Below, one piece after another: positions 1 through 8,179 of a DNA stretch of 64,000 nt. Location of the stretch: positions 1,240,001-1,304,000 of the forward strand of contig NZ_WHLY01000002.1 of assembly GCF_009296315.1 (NCBI RefSeq), written 5' to 3'. The notes beneath the pieces were generated by a model, which had not been told where the DNA came from, made no database searches, and worked only from the letters and a program-made list of their open reading frames with translations. Made by a program: the position numbers and the translations under genes. This stretch comes from Salmonirosea aquatica. Its GTDB lineage: Bacteria > Bacteroidota > Bacteroidia > Cytophagales > Spirosomataceae. Position 1 is the first letter of the stretch, and each line of letters begins with the position of its first letter.

Positions 1-31
1 GGATTTCCTTTATTTTTGTAAAAAGTAAGTC

Positions 32-961
32 ATGAAGAATTTACCTGGCCATCTTCTTGTCTCCCTGCTCAACGCAATTTCAAGGCTATCCTGGAAAACC
101 ATGTACAGGCTTTCGGATGCCATTCAATGGATTGTCTTCGATTTGTTCAAGTACCGCAAACAGGTCATTGCCGAAAATCTGGAACGAAGTTTTCCCAACA
201 AATCAGCGGCGGAACGATCCCAAATACAGCGTGCTTTCCACCGCAACCTGTCCGACATTATCGCAGAAACGCTCAAACTTTCCCGCATGTCCCGGCAGGA
301 AATCGGTCAGCGTTTCGAAGGGGATGTGTCGTTGCTAGAAAACTACTACCGGCAGGGTCGTAACGTAGTGGTGGTACTGGGGCACCTGGGCAACTGGGAG
401 CTGGCTAACCTGTATGCGTCCTCTCATTTTTCGCATCATATTGTGGTCGTGTACCACCCCCTGGCTAATCCGCTTTTTGAGAAGTACGTTAAGGACGTCA
501 GGAGCCGGTTCGGTTCCGAACTGATTCCCATGAAGCAGGCGTACGCGCGTCCGCCTGTCCCCGGGGAAAAGCCTTTTTTATTCTTTCTGGTCAACGACCA
601 GTCTCCCAACCCGCACAAAGCCTACTGGACCACGTTTCTCCATCAGGATACGGGTATATTCCGGGGCGTGGAGGTGATCGCCCGGCAGTTCAACAGTCCC
701 GTCGTATACGCCAAGATCGAGCGCAATGAAGCCAAAAGAGGACATTACCGGGTAGCACTCGACCTGATCACAGACAACCCGGCCGAGGTACCTCAGAACG
801 GAATTCTGGAAAAACAAGCCCGGCTCCTGGAAGCCGACATCCGACGGCAACCTGCCAACTGGCTGTGGAGCCACAAGCGCTGGAAGCACCGCCGACCTAC
901 GCGTCTGGAACCTTCCCAAGTATTCGATAAAACCTCGCATCGTGAGCCACAAGCCCGTTAA
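32..961 (+). CDS. Lipid A biosynthesis acyltransferase (LpxL/HtrB family)
   Basis: A 309-residue protein of the lysophospholipid acyltransferase superfamily, expected at the inner membrane, where it moves a fatty acyl chain onto a lipid A precursor. The catalytic H-X4-E motif is visible as HLGNWE at residues 118-123, after a hydrophobic strand (VVVVLG). Length fits the LpxL/LpxM group (about 300). It has an N-terminal hydrophobic stretch and a basic C-terminus (WSHKRWKHRRP), both usual in the family. The next gene, a family 9 glycosyltransferase, overlaps its end by 20 bases, so the two are probably co-translated in one LPS operon. Acyl chain and exact position on lipid A cannot be told from sequence. 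Confidence 0.85.
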   Translation: MKNLPGHLLVSLLNAISRLSWKTMYRLSDAIQWIVFDLFKYRKQVIAENLERSFPNKSAAERSQIQRAFHRNLSDIIAETLKLSRMSRQEIGQRFEGDVSLLENYYRQGRNVVVVLGHLGNWELANLYASSHFSHHIVVVYHPLANPLFEKYVKDVRSRFGSELIPMKQAYARPPVPGEKPFLFFLVNDQSPNPHKAYWTTFLHQDTGIFRGVEVIARQFNSPVVYAKIERNEAKRGHYRVALDLITDNPAEVPQNGILEKQARLLEADIRRQPANWLWSHKRWKHRRPTRLEPSQVFDKTSHREPQAR

Positions 962-1937
962 ATTCCTGATTCTACGCTTTTCGTCCATTGGCGATATTGT
1001 GCTCACTACGCCCGTGGTCCGCTGTTTGAAGCAGCAGTACCCTCAGGCAGAAATCCATTATTTTACTAAAATCCGGCACAAAACCCTCCTGACCGAAAAC
1101 CCCTACATTGACAGAATCTGGTGTTTGGATGGCAAGCTAGGTACCCTGCTGAAAGAGCTACGGCACGAAAAATTCGACTATGTGCTCGATCTCCATACCA
1201 ATGTCCGCACATTGCGGATCAAACTGGCCCTGGGAGTCAAGTCGTACAGTTTCCCAAAACTCAACGTACAAAAATGGCTCCTCACCCAGTTCAAGTTCAA
1301 TGTCATGCCTTCTATGCATATCGTGGACCGCTATATGGCCACGGTAGCTCCACTGGGTGTATCAAATGACGATCAGGGTCTTGATTACTTCATTCCCTAC
1401 CGCGACGAAGTGGAGCGCGACTGGCTACCGCTAACCCACCGCGCCGGGTACGTGGCCTATGCCATCGGCGGCCAGCACGCCACCAAGCGGCTCCCTGTGG
1501 AGCGGATGGTCGAACTTTGCAAAAAAATCAATTATCCTACCATCCTGCTCGGAGGGAAAGAGGACTTTGAGACGGGTGAATTCGTACGGCTGGCGCTGGG
1601 CGATGCCTTGATTTTTAACGCCTGCGGCAAATGCAACCTGAACCAGTCGGCCTCATTGGTGAAGCAGGCAGGGATCGTATTCTCACACGATACGGGGCTG
1701 ATGCATATCGCGGCCGCTTTCAAAAAGAAAGTGTATTCGATCTGGGGAAACACGACGCCGCTGTTTGGCATGTACCCCTACCAAACCCCGCACGTCGTAC
1801 TCGAAAATAATAGCCTTTCCTGCCGTCCCTGTTCTAAAATCGGCTATGAAAAATGTCCGAAAGGACATTTCAAATGCATGAACGAACTCTCGTTCCAATT
1901 TGAGATTAAAGAACTAAGCGCCCGGAAAAGGGGTTAA
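942..1937 (+). CDS. Glycosyltransferase family 9 (heptosyltransferase-like)
   Basis: A 331-residue protein of the ADP-heptose:LPS heptosyltransferase family (GT9), which adds a sugar to the LPS core on the cytoplasmic face of the inner membrane. The N-terminal motif FSSIGDIVLTTP (about residues 13-24) and the C-terminal nucleotide-sugar motif FSHDTGLMHIAAA (about residues 246-258) are both typical. A cysteine cluster near the C-terminus (SCRPCSKIGYEKCPKGHFKC) is common in Bacteroidota members. The start is GTG, inside the upstream acyltransferase gene; no ATG lies before the conserved N-terminal motif, which supports this start and translational coupling. The donor sugar is an inference only. 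Confidence 0.85.
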   Translation: MSHKPVKFLILRFSSIGDIVLTTPVVRCLKQQYPQAEIHYFTKIRHKTLLTENPYIDRIWCLDGKLGTLLKELRHEKFDYVLDLHTNVRTLRIKLALGVKSYSFPKLNVQKWLLTQFKFNVMPSMHIVDRYMATVAPLGVSNDDQGLDYFIPYRDEVERDWLPLTHRAGYVAYAIGGQHATKRLPVERMVELCKKINYPTILLGGKEDFETGEFVRLALGDALIFNACGKCNLNQSASLVKQAGIVFSHDTGLMHIAAAFKKKVYSIWGNTTPLFGMYPYQTPHVVLENNSLSCRPCSKIGYEKCPKGHFKCMNELSFQFEIKELSARKRG

Positions 1938-2005
1938 AGGGGTATTTAATTTGGGACTTACAATTTTTCTTGTCCAAAATTACCCGCTGCCCAAACCGAT
2001 ACTAA

Positions 2006-2908
2006 ATGACAAAAAAAATAAACATAGGCCTGGTGCAGATGAGCTGTACGGCTGATCTGGACGCTAATTTTCAGAAAGCTACCACTAAAATCCGGGCGGC
2101 GGCGGCTCAGGGTGCCCAAATCATCTGTTTGCAGGAATTATTCAAATCGCTGTATTTCTGTGATGTGGAAGACCACGCCAATTTCAGTCTGGCTGAGGCC
2201 ATTCCGGGGCCTTCTACCGAGGCCCTGGGCGTGCTGGCCGCTGAGCTGGGTGTGGTGATCATCGCTTCATTGTTTGAGAAACGAACGCACGGTCTCTACC
2301 ACAACACCACCGCCGTACTCGACGCCGACGGACGCTACCTGGGTAAGTACCGCAAAATGCACATTCCCGACGACCCGGGCTACTACGAGAAATTTTACTT
2401 CACCCCCGGCGATGCTCCCGTCAATGGTACCTCCGCCTCCGATGAAAAGGGGTACCGCGTATTCGACACTAAATTTGCCAAAATCGGGGTATTGATTTGC
2501 TGGGATCAGTGGTACCCTGAGGCCGCGCGCATCACCAGCCTGATGGGGGCTGAAATCCTGTTTTATCCTACGGCGATTGGCTGGGATACTAACGAAACCG
2601 ATCCCGTGATCCATGAGGAACAGTACGGCGCCTGGCAAACCATTCAACGTAGCCATGCCGTGGCCAACGGGGTGTTTGTGGTGGCTGTGAACCGCGTGGG
2701 CCGAGAAGGCGACCAACAGTTCTGGGGCGGCTCATTCGTGGCTAATCCGCACGGTAGACTACTGTACCTGGCCCCGCACGATGACGAAGTCGTGTATACG
2801 CAGGAAATTGACTTGGCCAGCATCGACCACTACCGTACTACCTGGCCCTACTTCCGCGATCGTCGGGTAGATTCGTATCAACCCATTACGCAGCGGTATA
2901 TAGATTAG
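2006..2908 (+). CDS. aguB: N-carbamoylputrescine amidase
   Basis: A 300-residue carbon-nitrogen hydrolase (nitrilase superfamily) expected to convert N-carbamoylputrescine to putrescine, CO2 and ammonia in the cytoplasm. The Glu-Lys-Cys triad can be placed: E44 in CLQELF, K117 in KYRKMHIPDDP and C165 in GVLICWDQWYPEAAR. Length and the motif PDDPGYYEKFYFTPGD match the AguB group. The agmatine deiminase gene lies 1 kb downstream on the same strand and gives the preceding step, so the assignment is well supported. The two are separated by two minus-strand genes and so are not a simple operon. Confidence 0.93.
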   Translation: MTKKINIGLVQMSCTADLDANFQKATTKIRAAAAQGAQIICLQELFKSLYFCDVEDHANFSLAEAIPGPSTEALGVLAAELGVVIIASLFEKRTHGLYHNTTAVLDADGRYLGKYRKMHIPDDPGYYEKFYFTPGDAPVNGTSASDEKGYRVFDTKFAKIGVLICWDQWYPEAARITSLMGAEILFYPTAIGWDTNETDPVIHEEQYGAWQTIQRSHAVANGVFVVAVNRVGREGDQQFWGGSFVANPHGRLLYLAPHDDEVVYTQEIDLASIDHYRTTWPYFRDRRVDSYQPITQRYID

Positions 2909-2966
2909 ATTCTAATCTGAGGCAGTCTGCCCAAAGCAGACAGAAAATTGGGTTTCAGATTACTTC

Positions 2967-3452
2967 TCATACTTCATGCATCGGCAGACTGACAGTCTCC
3001 AGCCAGAAATCCCGTAAGCCTTCGAAGTACTTCTTCCACGCTTCGTAGTCAGGTGATTTTACCAAATAAGCATTGGCTCCAAATTCGTAGGAGTCGTTTA
3101 TATCTTCCACGCGGTCCGAAAAACTGAACATTACGACGGGGATGGAAGGCTGGCTTCTGCCCGCGAAGAAGGATTTGAACCCTTTCAGGGCTTCCAGTCC
3201 TTCTTCGCGGGTGGGTAGGTAAAGATCGAGCAAAATGAGTTTTGGAAGGTTTTTTCCTTTTTTATCCCATTCAGAAGCCAGGTATTGTAAAGCCGACTTT
3301 CTGTCCACCGTCTCGACTAAATGAATATCGGGCACACATTCCTGTAAAGCAGCCCTGATCAGAAATAAGTGATCGGGATTGTCTTCGACCAGCAAAATTG
3401 TTATATTCTTGAAATTATGAATATTAGTAAGACTAGCCGAAGATGAAGTCAT
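2967..3452 (-). CDS. Stand-alone response-regulator receiver protein
   Basis: A 161-residue protein made of one CheY-like receiver domain with no output domain. The acidic pair is E23-D24 in LVEDN, the phospho-acceptor is D76 in LILLDLYLP, the Thr/Ser position is in VVMFSFSD, and the conserved Lys is K132 in YLVKSPD. A tryptophan-rich C-terminal helix (about residues 136-153) follows. The layout resembles the Rcp1-like receivers that Cytophagales carry in many copies, often partners of hybrid or phytochrome-like histidine kinases. No kinase gene is adjacent, so partner and output are unknown. Confidence 0.85.
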   Translation of the reverse strand: MTSSSASLTNIHNFKNITILLVEDNPDHLFLIRAALQECVPDIHLVETVDRKSALQYLASEWDKKGKNLPKLILLDLYLPTREEGLEALKGFKSFFAGRSQPSIPVVMFSFSDRVEDINDSYEFGANAYLVKSPDYEAWKKYFEGLRDFWLETVSLPMHEV

Positions 3453-3586
3453 GAGAGTCAGTGAGTGGATTAATATTTTCTAATCATAAATTTACTGTTT
3501 TTTTATCTCATATACGGTATCGGAATAGCCATTTCTGGTATTTTAACTACCATTTTGGCGACCAACTACTAAGAAGTCTGCTAGCT

Positions 3587-3620
3587 AAAAAAAGCACCGC
3601 TGACAAGGGCCGGTGATGCC
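3587..3620 (-). terminator. Rho-independent terminator of the DUF4287 gene
   Basis: On the minus strand a CACCG / CGGTG stem with an 11-base loop is followed by a run of seven T. It sits at the very end of the minus-strand DUF4287 reading frame, which overlaps it. Confidence 0.55.
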
Positions 3621-3650
3621 GATTGATGCTGAGCTTCTCCTTAAATTGCC

Positions 3651-3672
3651 AGGCGTAAGGTACCTTACGCCT
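3651..3672. repeat. Perfect 22-base palindrome centred on GGTACC
   Basis: The sequence reads the same on both strands over 22 bases (AGGCGTAAGG then TACCTTACGCCT). It lies inside the DUF4287 reading frame exactly where the family similarity ends. Confidence 0.9.
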
Positions 3673-3815
3673 TTTTCCTTCAAATATTTGACAATTTCCC
3701 CGGCTTTTACGCTCGGTTGGATTTGTCCGTTCAGGAAAAATCCTTTCGCCTCCGCCAATTTCTTAAAATCCTCCGGTGTTTTTCCAGTTTTAGCTTTAAT
3801 GTTGTCCAAGTAGGC

Positions 3816-3842
3816 TTGAAATGACATGATTCAGTACCTTTG
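3816..3842 (+). promoter_or_regulatory. Bacteroidota-type promoter upstream of aguA
   Basis: An exact -7 box TAnnTTTG occurs as TACCTTTG at 3835-3842, with a TTG 16 bases upstream as a weak -33 element (consensus spacing is nearer 19). It lies between the divergent DUF4287 and aguA genes and points toward aguA. Confidence 0.5.
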
Positions 3843-3925
3843 TGTGAATAAAGAAACACTGATTTTACAATAAAAATACGAGGGTTTTGGTGAATAAACC
3901 AGTATCCCACCCACTTCCTGTGACA

Positions 3926-4990
3926 ATGACCAATCCCCTTCCCGCTTCTTCGCTTACTCCCAGCCAGCTAGGCTTTACTTTCCCCGCCGAATGGTATCCG
4001 CACCGCGCCACCTGGCTCACGTTTCCGCATAACGAAGCCTCGTGGCAGGGCGACCGACTTGCCCGTATGAGGCCGCAGTATCTGGCCTTTATCAAAGCCA
4101 TCAGCCAGGGCGAGAAGGTCGGTATTATTGCCCATGACGAATCGCTTAAAGCGTTTGTCACGCAGGAACTTGACGCGATTGGCGTAGATCTGAATCAGAT
4201 TGAATTTGTGGTAAAACCTACCAACGATGCCTGGTGCCGCGACCACGGCCCGGCGTTTCTGATCAATCCCGAAACCCGGCAGCGCCTCGTAGTCGACTGG
4301 GGTCACAACGCCTGGGGCGGCAAGTACCCCCCTTACGACGACGACAACCGCACCCCGCTGGCCGTGGCGGAGCATCTGGGCCTGCTCACGGTACAGCCCG
4401 GCATTATCATGGAGGGCGGCTCGGTCGAGTTTAATGGAGCAGGTACCCTGCTCACAAGCCGCTCGTGTTTGCTCAACCCCAACCGCAATCCGCAATTGAA
4501 TCAGGACCAGATTGAAGAGTACCTGCGCAATTATTACGGAGTAGAACAAATTCTGTGGGTGGAAGACGGCATCGTGGGCGACGATACCGATGGCCATATC
4601 GACGACACCACGCGGTTTGTAAACGAAAATACGGTGGTAGCCTGCGTGGAAACCGATCCGCACGATGCGAACTACGAGGTACTCCAAACGAATCTGCGTC
4701 TGCTCCAGAACATGCGCCTGATGAATGGCAAACCTCTAAACGTCATTGAACTGCCCATGCCCAAAGCCGTGATGATCGACGACTTCCGCACGCCAGGCTC
4801 CTACGCCAATTTTCTGATCTGCAACGCGGGCGTGATCGTACCGGTCTTTGACAACCCCAATGACCAAACGGCTATCGACATTCTGGAACAAGCCTTTCCC
4901 GACCGGAAAATCATTCCGCTGTCCGCCACCGAAATCATCTGGGGGCAAGGTAGCTTTCACTGCCTGAGCCAGCAGGAGCCGGCGGTCTAG
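3926..4990 (+). CDS. aguA: Agmatine deiminase
   Basis: A protein of about 354 residues of the PAD_porph / agmatine deiminase family, which hydrolyses agmatine to N-carbamoylputrescine and ammonia. Visible family motifs are FPAEWYPHRATWL near the N-terminus, WCRDHGP, MEGGSVEFNG, the His-Asp motif DTDGHIDD and the nucleophile Cys in GQGSFHCLSQQEP at the C-terminus. The open frame begins at a TTG (3887) with a GTG at 3890, but the ATG at 3926 leaves a normal distance to the PAEW motif and is preferred. With aguB it forms the arginine-decarboxylase-linked route to putrescine. A peptidyl-arginine deiminase role is less likely at this length. Confidence 0.9.
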   Translation: MTNPLPASSLTPSQLGFTFPAEWYPHRATWLTFPHNEASWQGDRLARMRPQYLAFIKAISQGEKVGIIAHDESLKAFVTQELDAIGVDLNQIEFVVKPTNDAWCRDHGPAFLINPETRQRLVVDWGHNAWGGKYPPYDDDNRTPLAVAEHLGLLTVQPGIIMEGGSVEFNGAGTLLTSRSCLLNPNRNPQLNQDQIEEYLRNYYGVEQILWVEDGIVGDDTDGHIDDTTRFVNENTVVACVETDPHDANYEVLQTNLRLLQNMRLMNGKPLNVIELPMPKAVMIDDFRTPGSYANFLICNAGVIVPVFDNPNDQTAIDILEQAFPDRKIIPLSATEIIWGQGSFHCLSQQEPAV

Positions 4991-5038
4991 AAAACCTATT
5001 GCTCATAAATTTCGCCCGATATCTCACTTTATTCAGCT

Positions 5039-5722
5039 ATGAAAAGCCTGAAGCTTAGCGCCTACTGCCTACTCCTTTTACTTTCCGCCTCCTGTGCGAA
5101 ACAAACCGTAACGAGTTTTCAAATTACCTCCCTGAAAGCGCTGGATCTGGAAGAAACCCTTACCCGGAAGGATGAGCTGCTAATGGCTTATACGTTGACT
5201 TCCTTCGACGCTTCGAACAAAGCCGTGGCCGTAAGCACCGGGAGTTGGGGGGTACAGGAAGCCAAGACAGGGCAGGAATTTCGGGAAAATGCATTTCAGC
5301 CGATTTCGATTCCTTTGCCCAAAAACGGCAAGCTAGTAGCCACGGTGGTGCTGGTGGAAGTGGATGATTACGCCAGCGCCCAGAAGACGTTGACCGAAAT
5401 CAGAAGGTACCACGACTACATCAAGATCCCGGCAGCGCTGGCCGAATTAGCCGACGTAGCCCTGACGCCCCTTAAGTACCTTTCGCTGGCCTTATCCGCC
5501 ACGGGGGTAGGTTTCCAGCTGGCCGACCGCCTCGACGACGATGACCTGATCGGCCAAAACAACACCGAACTCACCTACCAGCAAGCCCTGCTTTCTGCTG
5601 ACCTCAAGGTACCCCTGACTTTCAAAGGCGGCCACCTGGGCAGCAGTTTTCATTACGAGCTGAACTACGATCTCCGTACCCAGACGGTACGGGTAGGACG
5701 TACCCGAAAGCCAAAATCCTGA
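5039..5722 (+). CDS. Lipoprotein of unknown function
   Basis: A 227-residue protein with a lipoprotein signal peptide: basic start MKSLK, hydrophobic core, lipobox LLSASC with the Cys at residue 19. The mature part has no motif I recognise. A segment around residues 135-160 is hydrophobic (AALAELADVALTPLKYLSLALSATG) and is followed by an acidic patch DRLDDDD. It sits between aguA and the parvulin lipoprotein gene, which has its own promoter, so it may be a single-gene unit. Confidence 0.7.
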   Translation: MKSLKLSAYCLLLLLSASCAKQTVTSFQITSLKALDLEETLTRKDELLMAYTLTSFDASNKAVAVSTGSWGVQEAKTGQEFRENAFQPISIPLPKNGKLVATVVLVEVDDYASAQKTLTEIRRYHDYIKIPAALAELADVALTPLKYLSLALSATGVGFQLADRLDDDDLIGQNNTELTYQQALLSADLKVPLTFKGGHLGSSFHYELNYDLRTQTVRVGRTRKPKS

Positions 5723-5730
5723 CCACTCGT

Positions 5731-5761
5731 TTTTATCCTGGGAGGAAAGCCCGTAACTTTG
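5731..5761 (+). promoter_or_regulatory. Promoter of the parvulin lipoprotein gene
   Basis: TTTT (5731-5734), a 19-base spacer, then TAACTTTG (5754-5761). This matches the Bacteroidota consensus TTTG-N19-TAnnTTTG at all but one position and predicts transcription starting near 5768, about 77 bases before the likely ATG at 5845. Confidence 0.6.
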
Positions 5762-5844
5762 AGGTTTTGTACAATATTTTCCCCTTCGGTTTGTTTATAC
5801 TAACACCCATGCAAATCCGAGCAAGTCTGATTTCAATTCGATCT

Positions 5845-8148
5845 ATGCATACTTTTCGTTGGCTGTATATAGTGGTTCTGGCCGGAGTTGTGGCGTCCTG
5901 CAAAACGGCTATTCCCCCCCAACAGTCGCCCGCCGAACCGGAGGTACCTACCCTGGTGCAGATCGGGGATAAGACTTTCAGCCCGGATGCTTTCTTTCAG
6001 TCTTTTACCAAAAACCGCTTCTCCGCCGACTCGGCCCAATCGCTCAGTGCCCGGCAGTACTTTGATATCTATACCAATACCAAACTGAAACTTCTGGGAG
6101 CCGAGGCGCAGGGCCGCGACACCACGAGCGATTTTAAGGAAGAAATCGCTTCGTACCGCGAACAACTGGCCGCTCCCTACCTCACCGATAAGGAACGGGT
6201 AGCCGAACTGACCGAAGAAGCCTACAACCGACTGAAGCAGGAAGTACATGCCGCCCACATTCTGGTCGCGGTACCTGAGGAAGCACTACCCGCCGATACG
6301 CTCTCGGCCTATCGGGCCGCCGTAGCCATGCGTGGACGTTTACTGGAAGGCTCGGATTTTGGCGATATGGCCCAGAAATTTTCCAAGGACGCAACGGCCA
6401 AAGACAATAAGGGCGACCTGGGCTATTTTACGGCTTTTCAGATGGTGTACCCCTTCGAGAACGCTGCCTACACCACACCCGTCGGGCAAATCTCCGAGCC
6501 CGTTCGCACCAAGTTTGGCTATCACCTCATCAAGGTACTCGACCGCCGTCCCACGCGGGGCAAACGCCGCGTGGCCCACGTGATGATTCAGGTGAAGCCC
6601 GATTTTCCTGCTGAGAAGAAAAAGGAAGCCGAGCAGCGCATCCGGGATGCCTACGCCCGCCTGGAAAAAGGGGAGCCCTGGGACAAAGTGGTGCAGGTCT
6701 ACTCCGACGATTTCCAGTCACGGCAGTCGGGTGGACTTCTGCCGGCATTTGGGGTAGGAGAAATGATGCCCGCCTTCGAAGCGGCGGCCTACGGGTTGGA
6801 TAAAGTCGGTGATTATTCCAAACCGGTCGAAACTCCTTACGGCTGGCATATCATCCGGTTGGTAGAGAAACGCCCGCTGGAATCATTTGCCACGATGGAG
6901 CCCTCCCTGCGGCAGAAAGTGATGACCGACAGCCGGGGCCACCTGATGGAGAGGGATTTTATAGAACGTCTGAAGAAAGAATATACCATTCAGGAAAATC
7001 CCGACGCGTGGAGCGAAATGCTGGAGCTGGCCGACAGCAGCCTGCTTAAGGGTACCTTAAAAATTCCCGAAACCTTCACAGCGGCTGTGGAAAACCCGAT
7101 GCTGTTCACCATCGAGAAAGAAGCTTCCAGTAGCCGTATGTTTCTGGATTACGTCAAAAGTCATCTCGTGGCGCGTCCCGCAGGTTCCGATCCCAAAATT
7201 GTTTTGCGTAGCTATTACAACGATTTCCTGGCCCGGCGACTCCTGGATTATGAGAAGAGTATTCTGGAAACAAAGTACCCCGAATTTAAGGTACTGATGA
7301 ACGAAATCCGGGATGGGGTACTTCTTTCGCAGGTGATGGAAGAGCAGGTCTGGCAGCGGTCGCTGGATGATTCAACCGGCCAACGCCGGCTTTACGAGCA
7401 GAACCTGGAGCAGTATCAGTACCCTGCCCGGGCTTTGGCTACAGTGATCCAGGCCAAGGACACGACGGTGTTGAATCAGGTATTGGAATCACTGGCCCAG
7501 GTACCTTATGTCTTGCGGCTGAAAGGGGAAGAATTGCTTTTTGAGCAGGGAAAAACCCAGCTTTCACCCTTACAAACGAATACGCTGTACAGCCTGGCTG
7601 CTACCTTGAAGAAAAACCAGGAGTACGTGGTGGAAGTGGCGGGCTACCGTACGGCTGACGAAGCGGATACCGTATCGGCCAGTCGCATCAGTCACGCGGT
7701 GCGCTACCTCAATAGCCAGGGCATTCCGATTACCCGAATCATGGAAAAAGACTATGGCTCGTTCCGCCCCGTGCCGGAGCCGGATCGCAACCGCCGGGTC
7801 AGTTTTCAGTTTTTCAGTCGTTCTAAAAAAGACCTGGAACGAGCCATGAACCGCGACGCGCCCGGTAATGTTCGGATTACGGAAGGGTACTTTGCCAAAG
7901 ACCATCCCCTCTTCAAAGAAGCCCTCTGGGAGGTAGGTGATCAACGTATTCCTGCTGCTTTGGATGGAAGCGTACTGGCCATCCAGATTCAGAAAATCGA
8001 GCCTCCGCGTCCGAAAACCTTTAATGAAGCCCGCGGTTCGGTCATCAATGCGTACCAGAAAATTCTGGAAAAGCAATGGCTGGATTCCTTGAAAACGAGA
8101 TTTCCCGTACAGGTCAATGAAAAGGAGTTAGAAAAACTCACCAGATAA
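5845..8148 (+). CDS. Peptidyl-prolyl isomerase lipoprotein with two parvulin domains
   Basis: A 767-residue exported protein. The ATG at 5845 is chosen because it directly precedes a lipoprotein signal (MHTFRWLYIVVLAGVVASC); the frame is open upstream but the extra residues are not signal-like. Two PpiC/parvulin domains follow: the first around AAHILVAVPEEALP to KFGYHLIKVLDRRP, the second around VAHVMIQVKPDFP to TPYGWHIIRLVEKRP. The rest is a long region with no named domain. It probably folds or escorts outer-membrane proteins in the periplasm. A SurA-like gene starts 31 bases downstream, so the two form an operon. Bacteroidota often carry such paired parvulins. Confidence 0.85.
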   Translation: MHTFRWLYIVVLAGVVASCKTAIPPQQSPAEPEVPTLVQIGDKTFSPDAFFQSFTKNRFSADSAQSLSARQYFDIYTNTKLKLLGAEAQGRDTTSDFKEEIASYREQLAAPYLTDKERVAELTEEAYNRLKQEVHAAHILVAVPEEALPADTLSAYRAAVAMRGRLLEGSDFGDMAQKFSKDATAKDNKGDLGYFTAFQMVYPFENAAYTTPVGQISEPVRTKFGYHLIKVLDRRPTRGKRRVAHVMIQVKPDFPAEKKKEAEQRIRDAYARLEKGEPWDKVVQVYSDDFQSRQSGGLLPAFGVGEMMPAFEAAAYGLDKVGDYSKPVETPYGWHIIRLVEKRPLESFATMEPSLRQKVMTDSRGHLMERDFIERLKKEYTIQENPDAWSEMLELADSSLLKGTLKIPETFTAAVENPMLFTIEKEASSSRMFLDYVKSHLVARPAGSDPKIVLRSYYNDFLARRLLDYEKSILETKYPEFKVLMNEIRDGVLLSQVMEEQVWQRSLDDSTGQRRLYEQNLEQYQYPARALATVIQAKDTTVLNQVLESLAQVPYVLRLKGEELLFEQGKTQLSPLQTNTLYSLAATLKKNQEYVVEVAGYRTADEADTVSASRISHAVRYLNSQGIPITRIMEKDYGSFRPVPEPDRNRRVSFQFFSRSKKDLERAMNRDAPGNVRITEGYFAKDHPLFKEALWEVGDQRIPAALDGSVLAIQIQKIEPPRPKTFNEARGSVINAYQKILEKQWLDSLKTRFPVQVNEKELEKLTR

Positions 8149-8179
8149 CCGTATTTTGCAACGACAGCAACAAAACAAT

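Larger units (their letters stand above)
3585..3827 (-). pseudogene. DUF4287-domain protein, C-terminally replaced or truncated
   Basis: The first 50 or so residues match the DUF4287 family (MSFQAYLDNIKAKTGKTPED, then KAGEIVKYLKE). From about residue 53 onward the sequence no longer looks like the family, which normally continues with a Gly/His-rich segment of the LGHGHA type. The break coincides with a perfect 22-base palindrome (3651-3672), and the last 25 residues (ending CQRCFF) run into the terminator hairpin. This suggests a disrupted gene, though an alternative short variant is possible. The function of DUF4287 proteins is unknown; they often sit beside DUF5655 or stress proteins. Confidence 0.5.
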
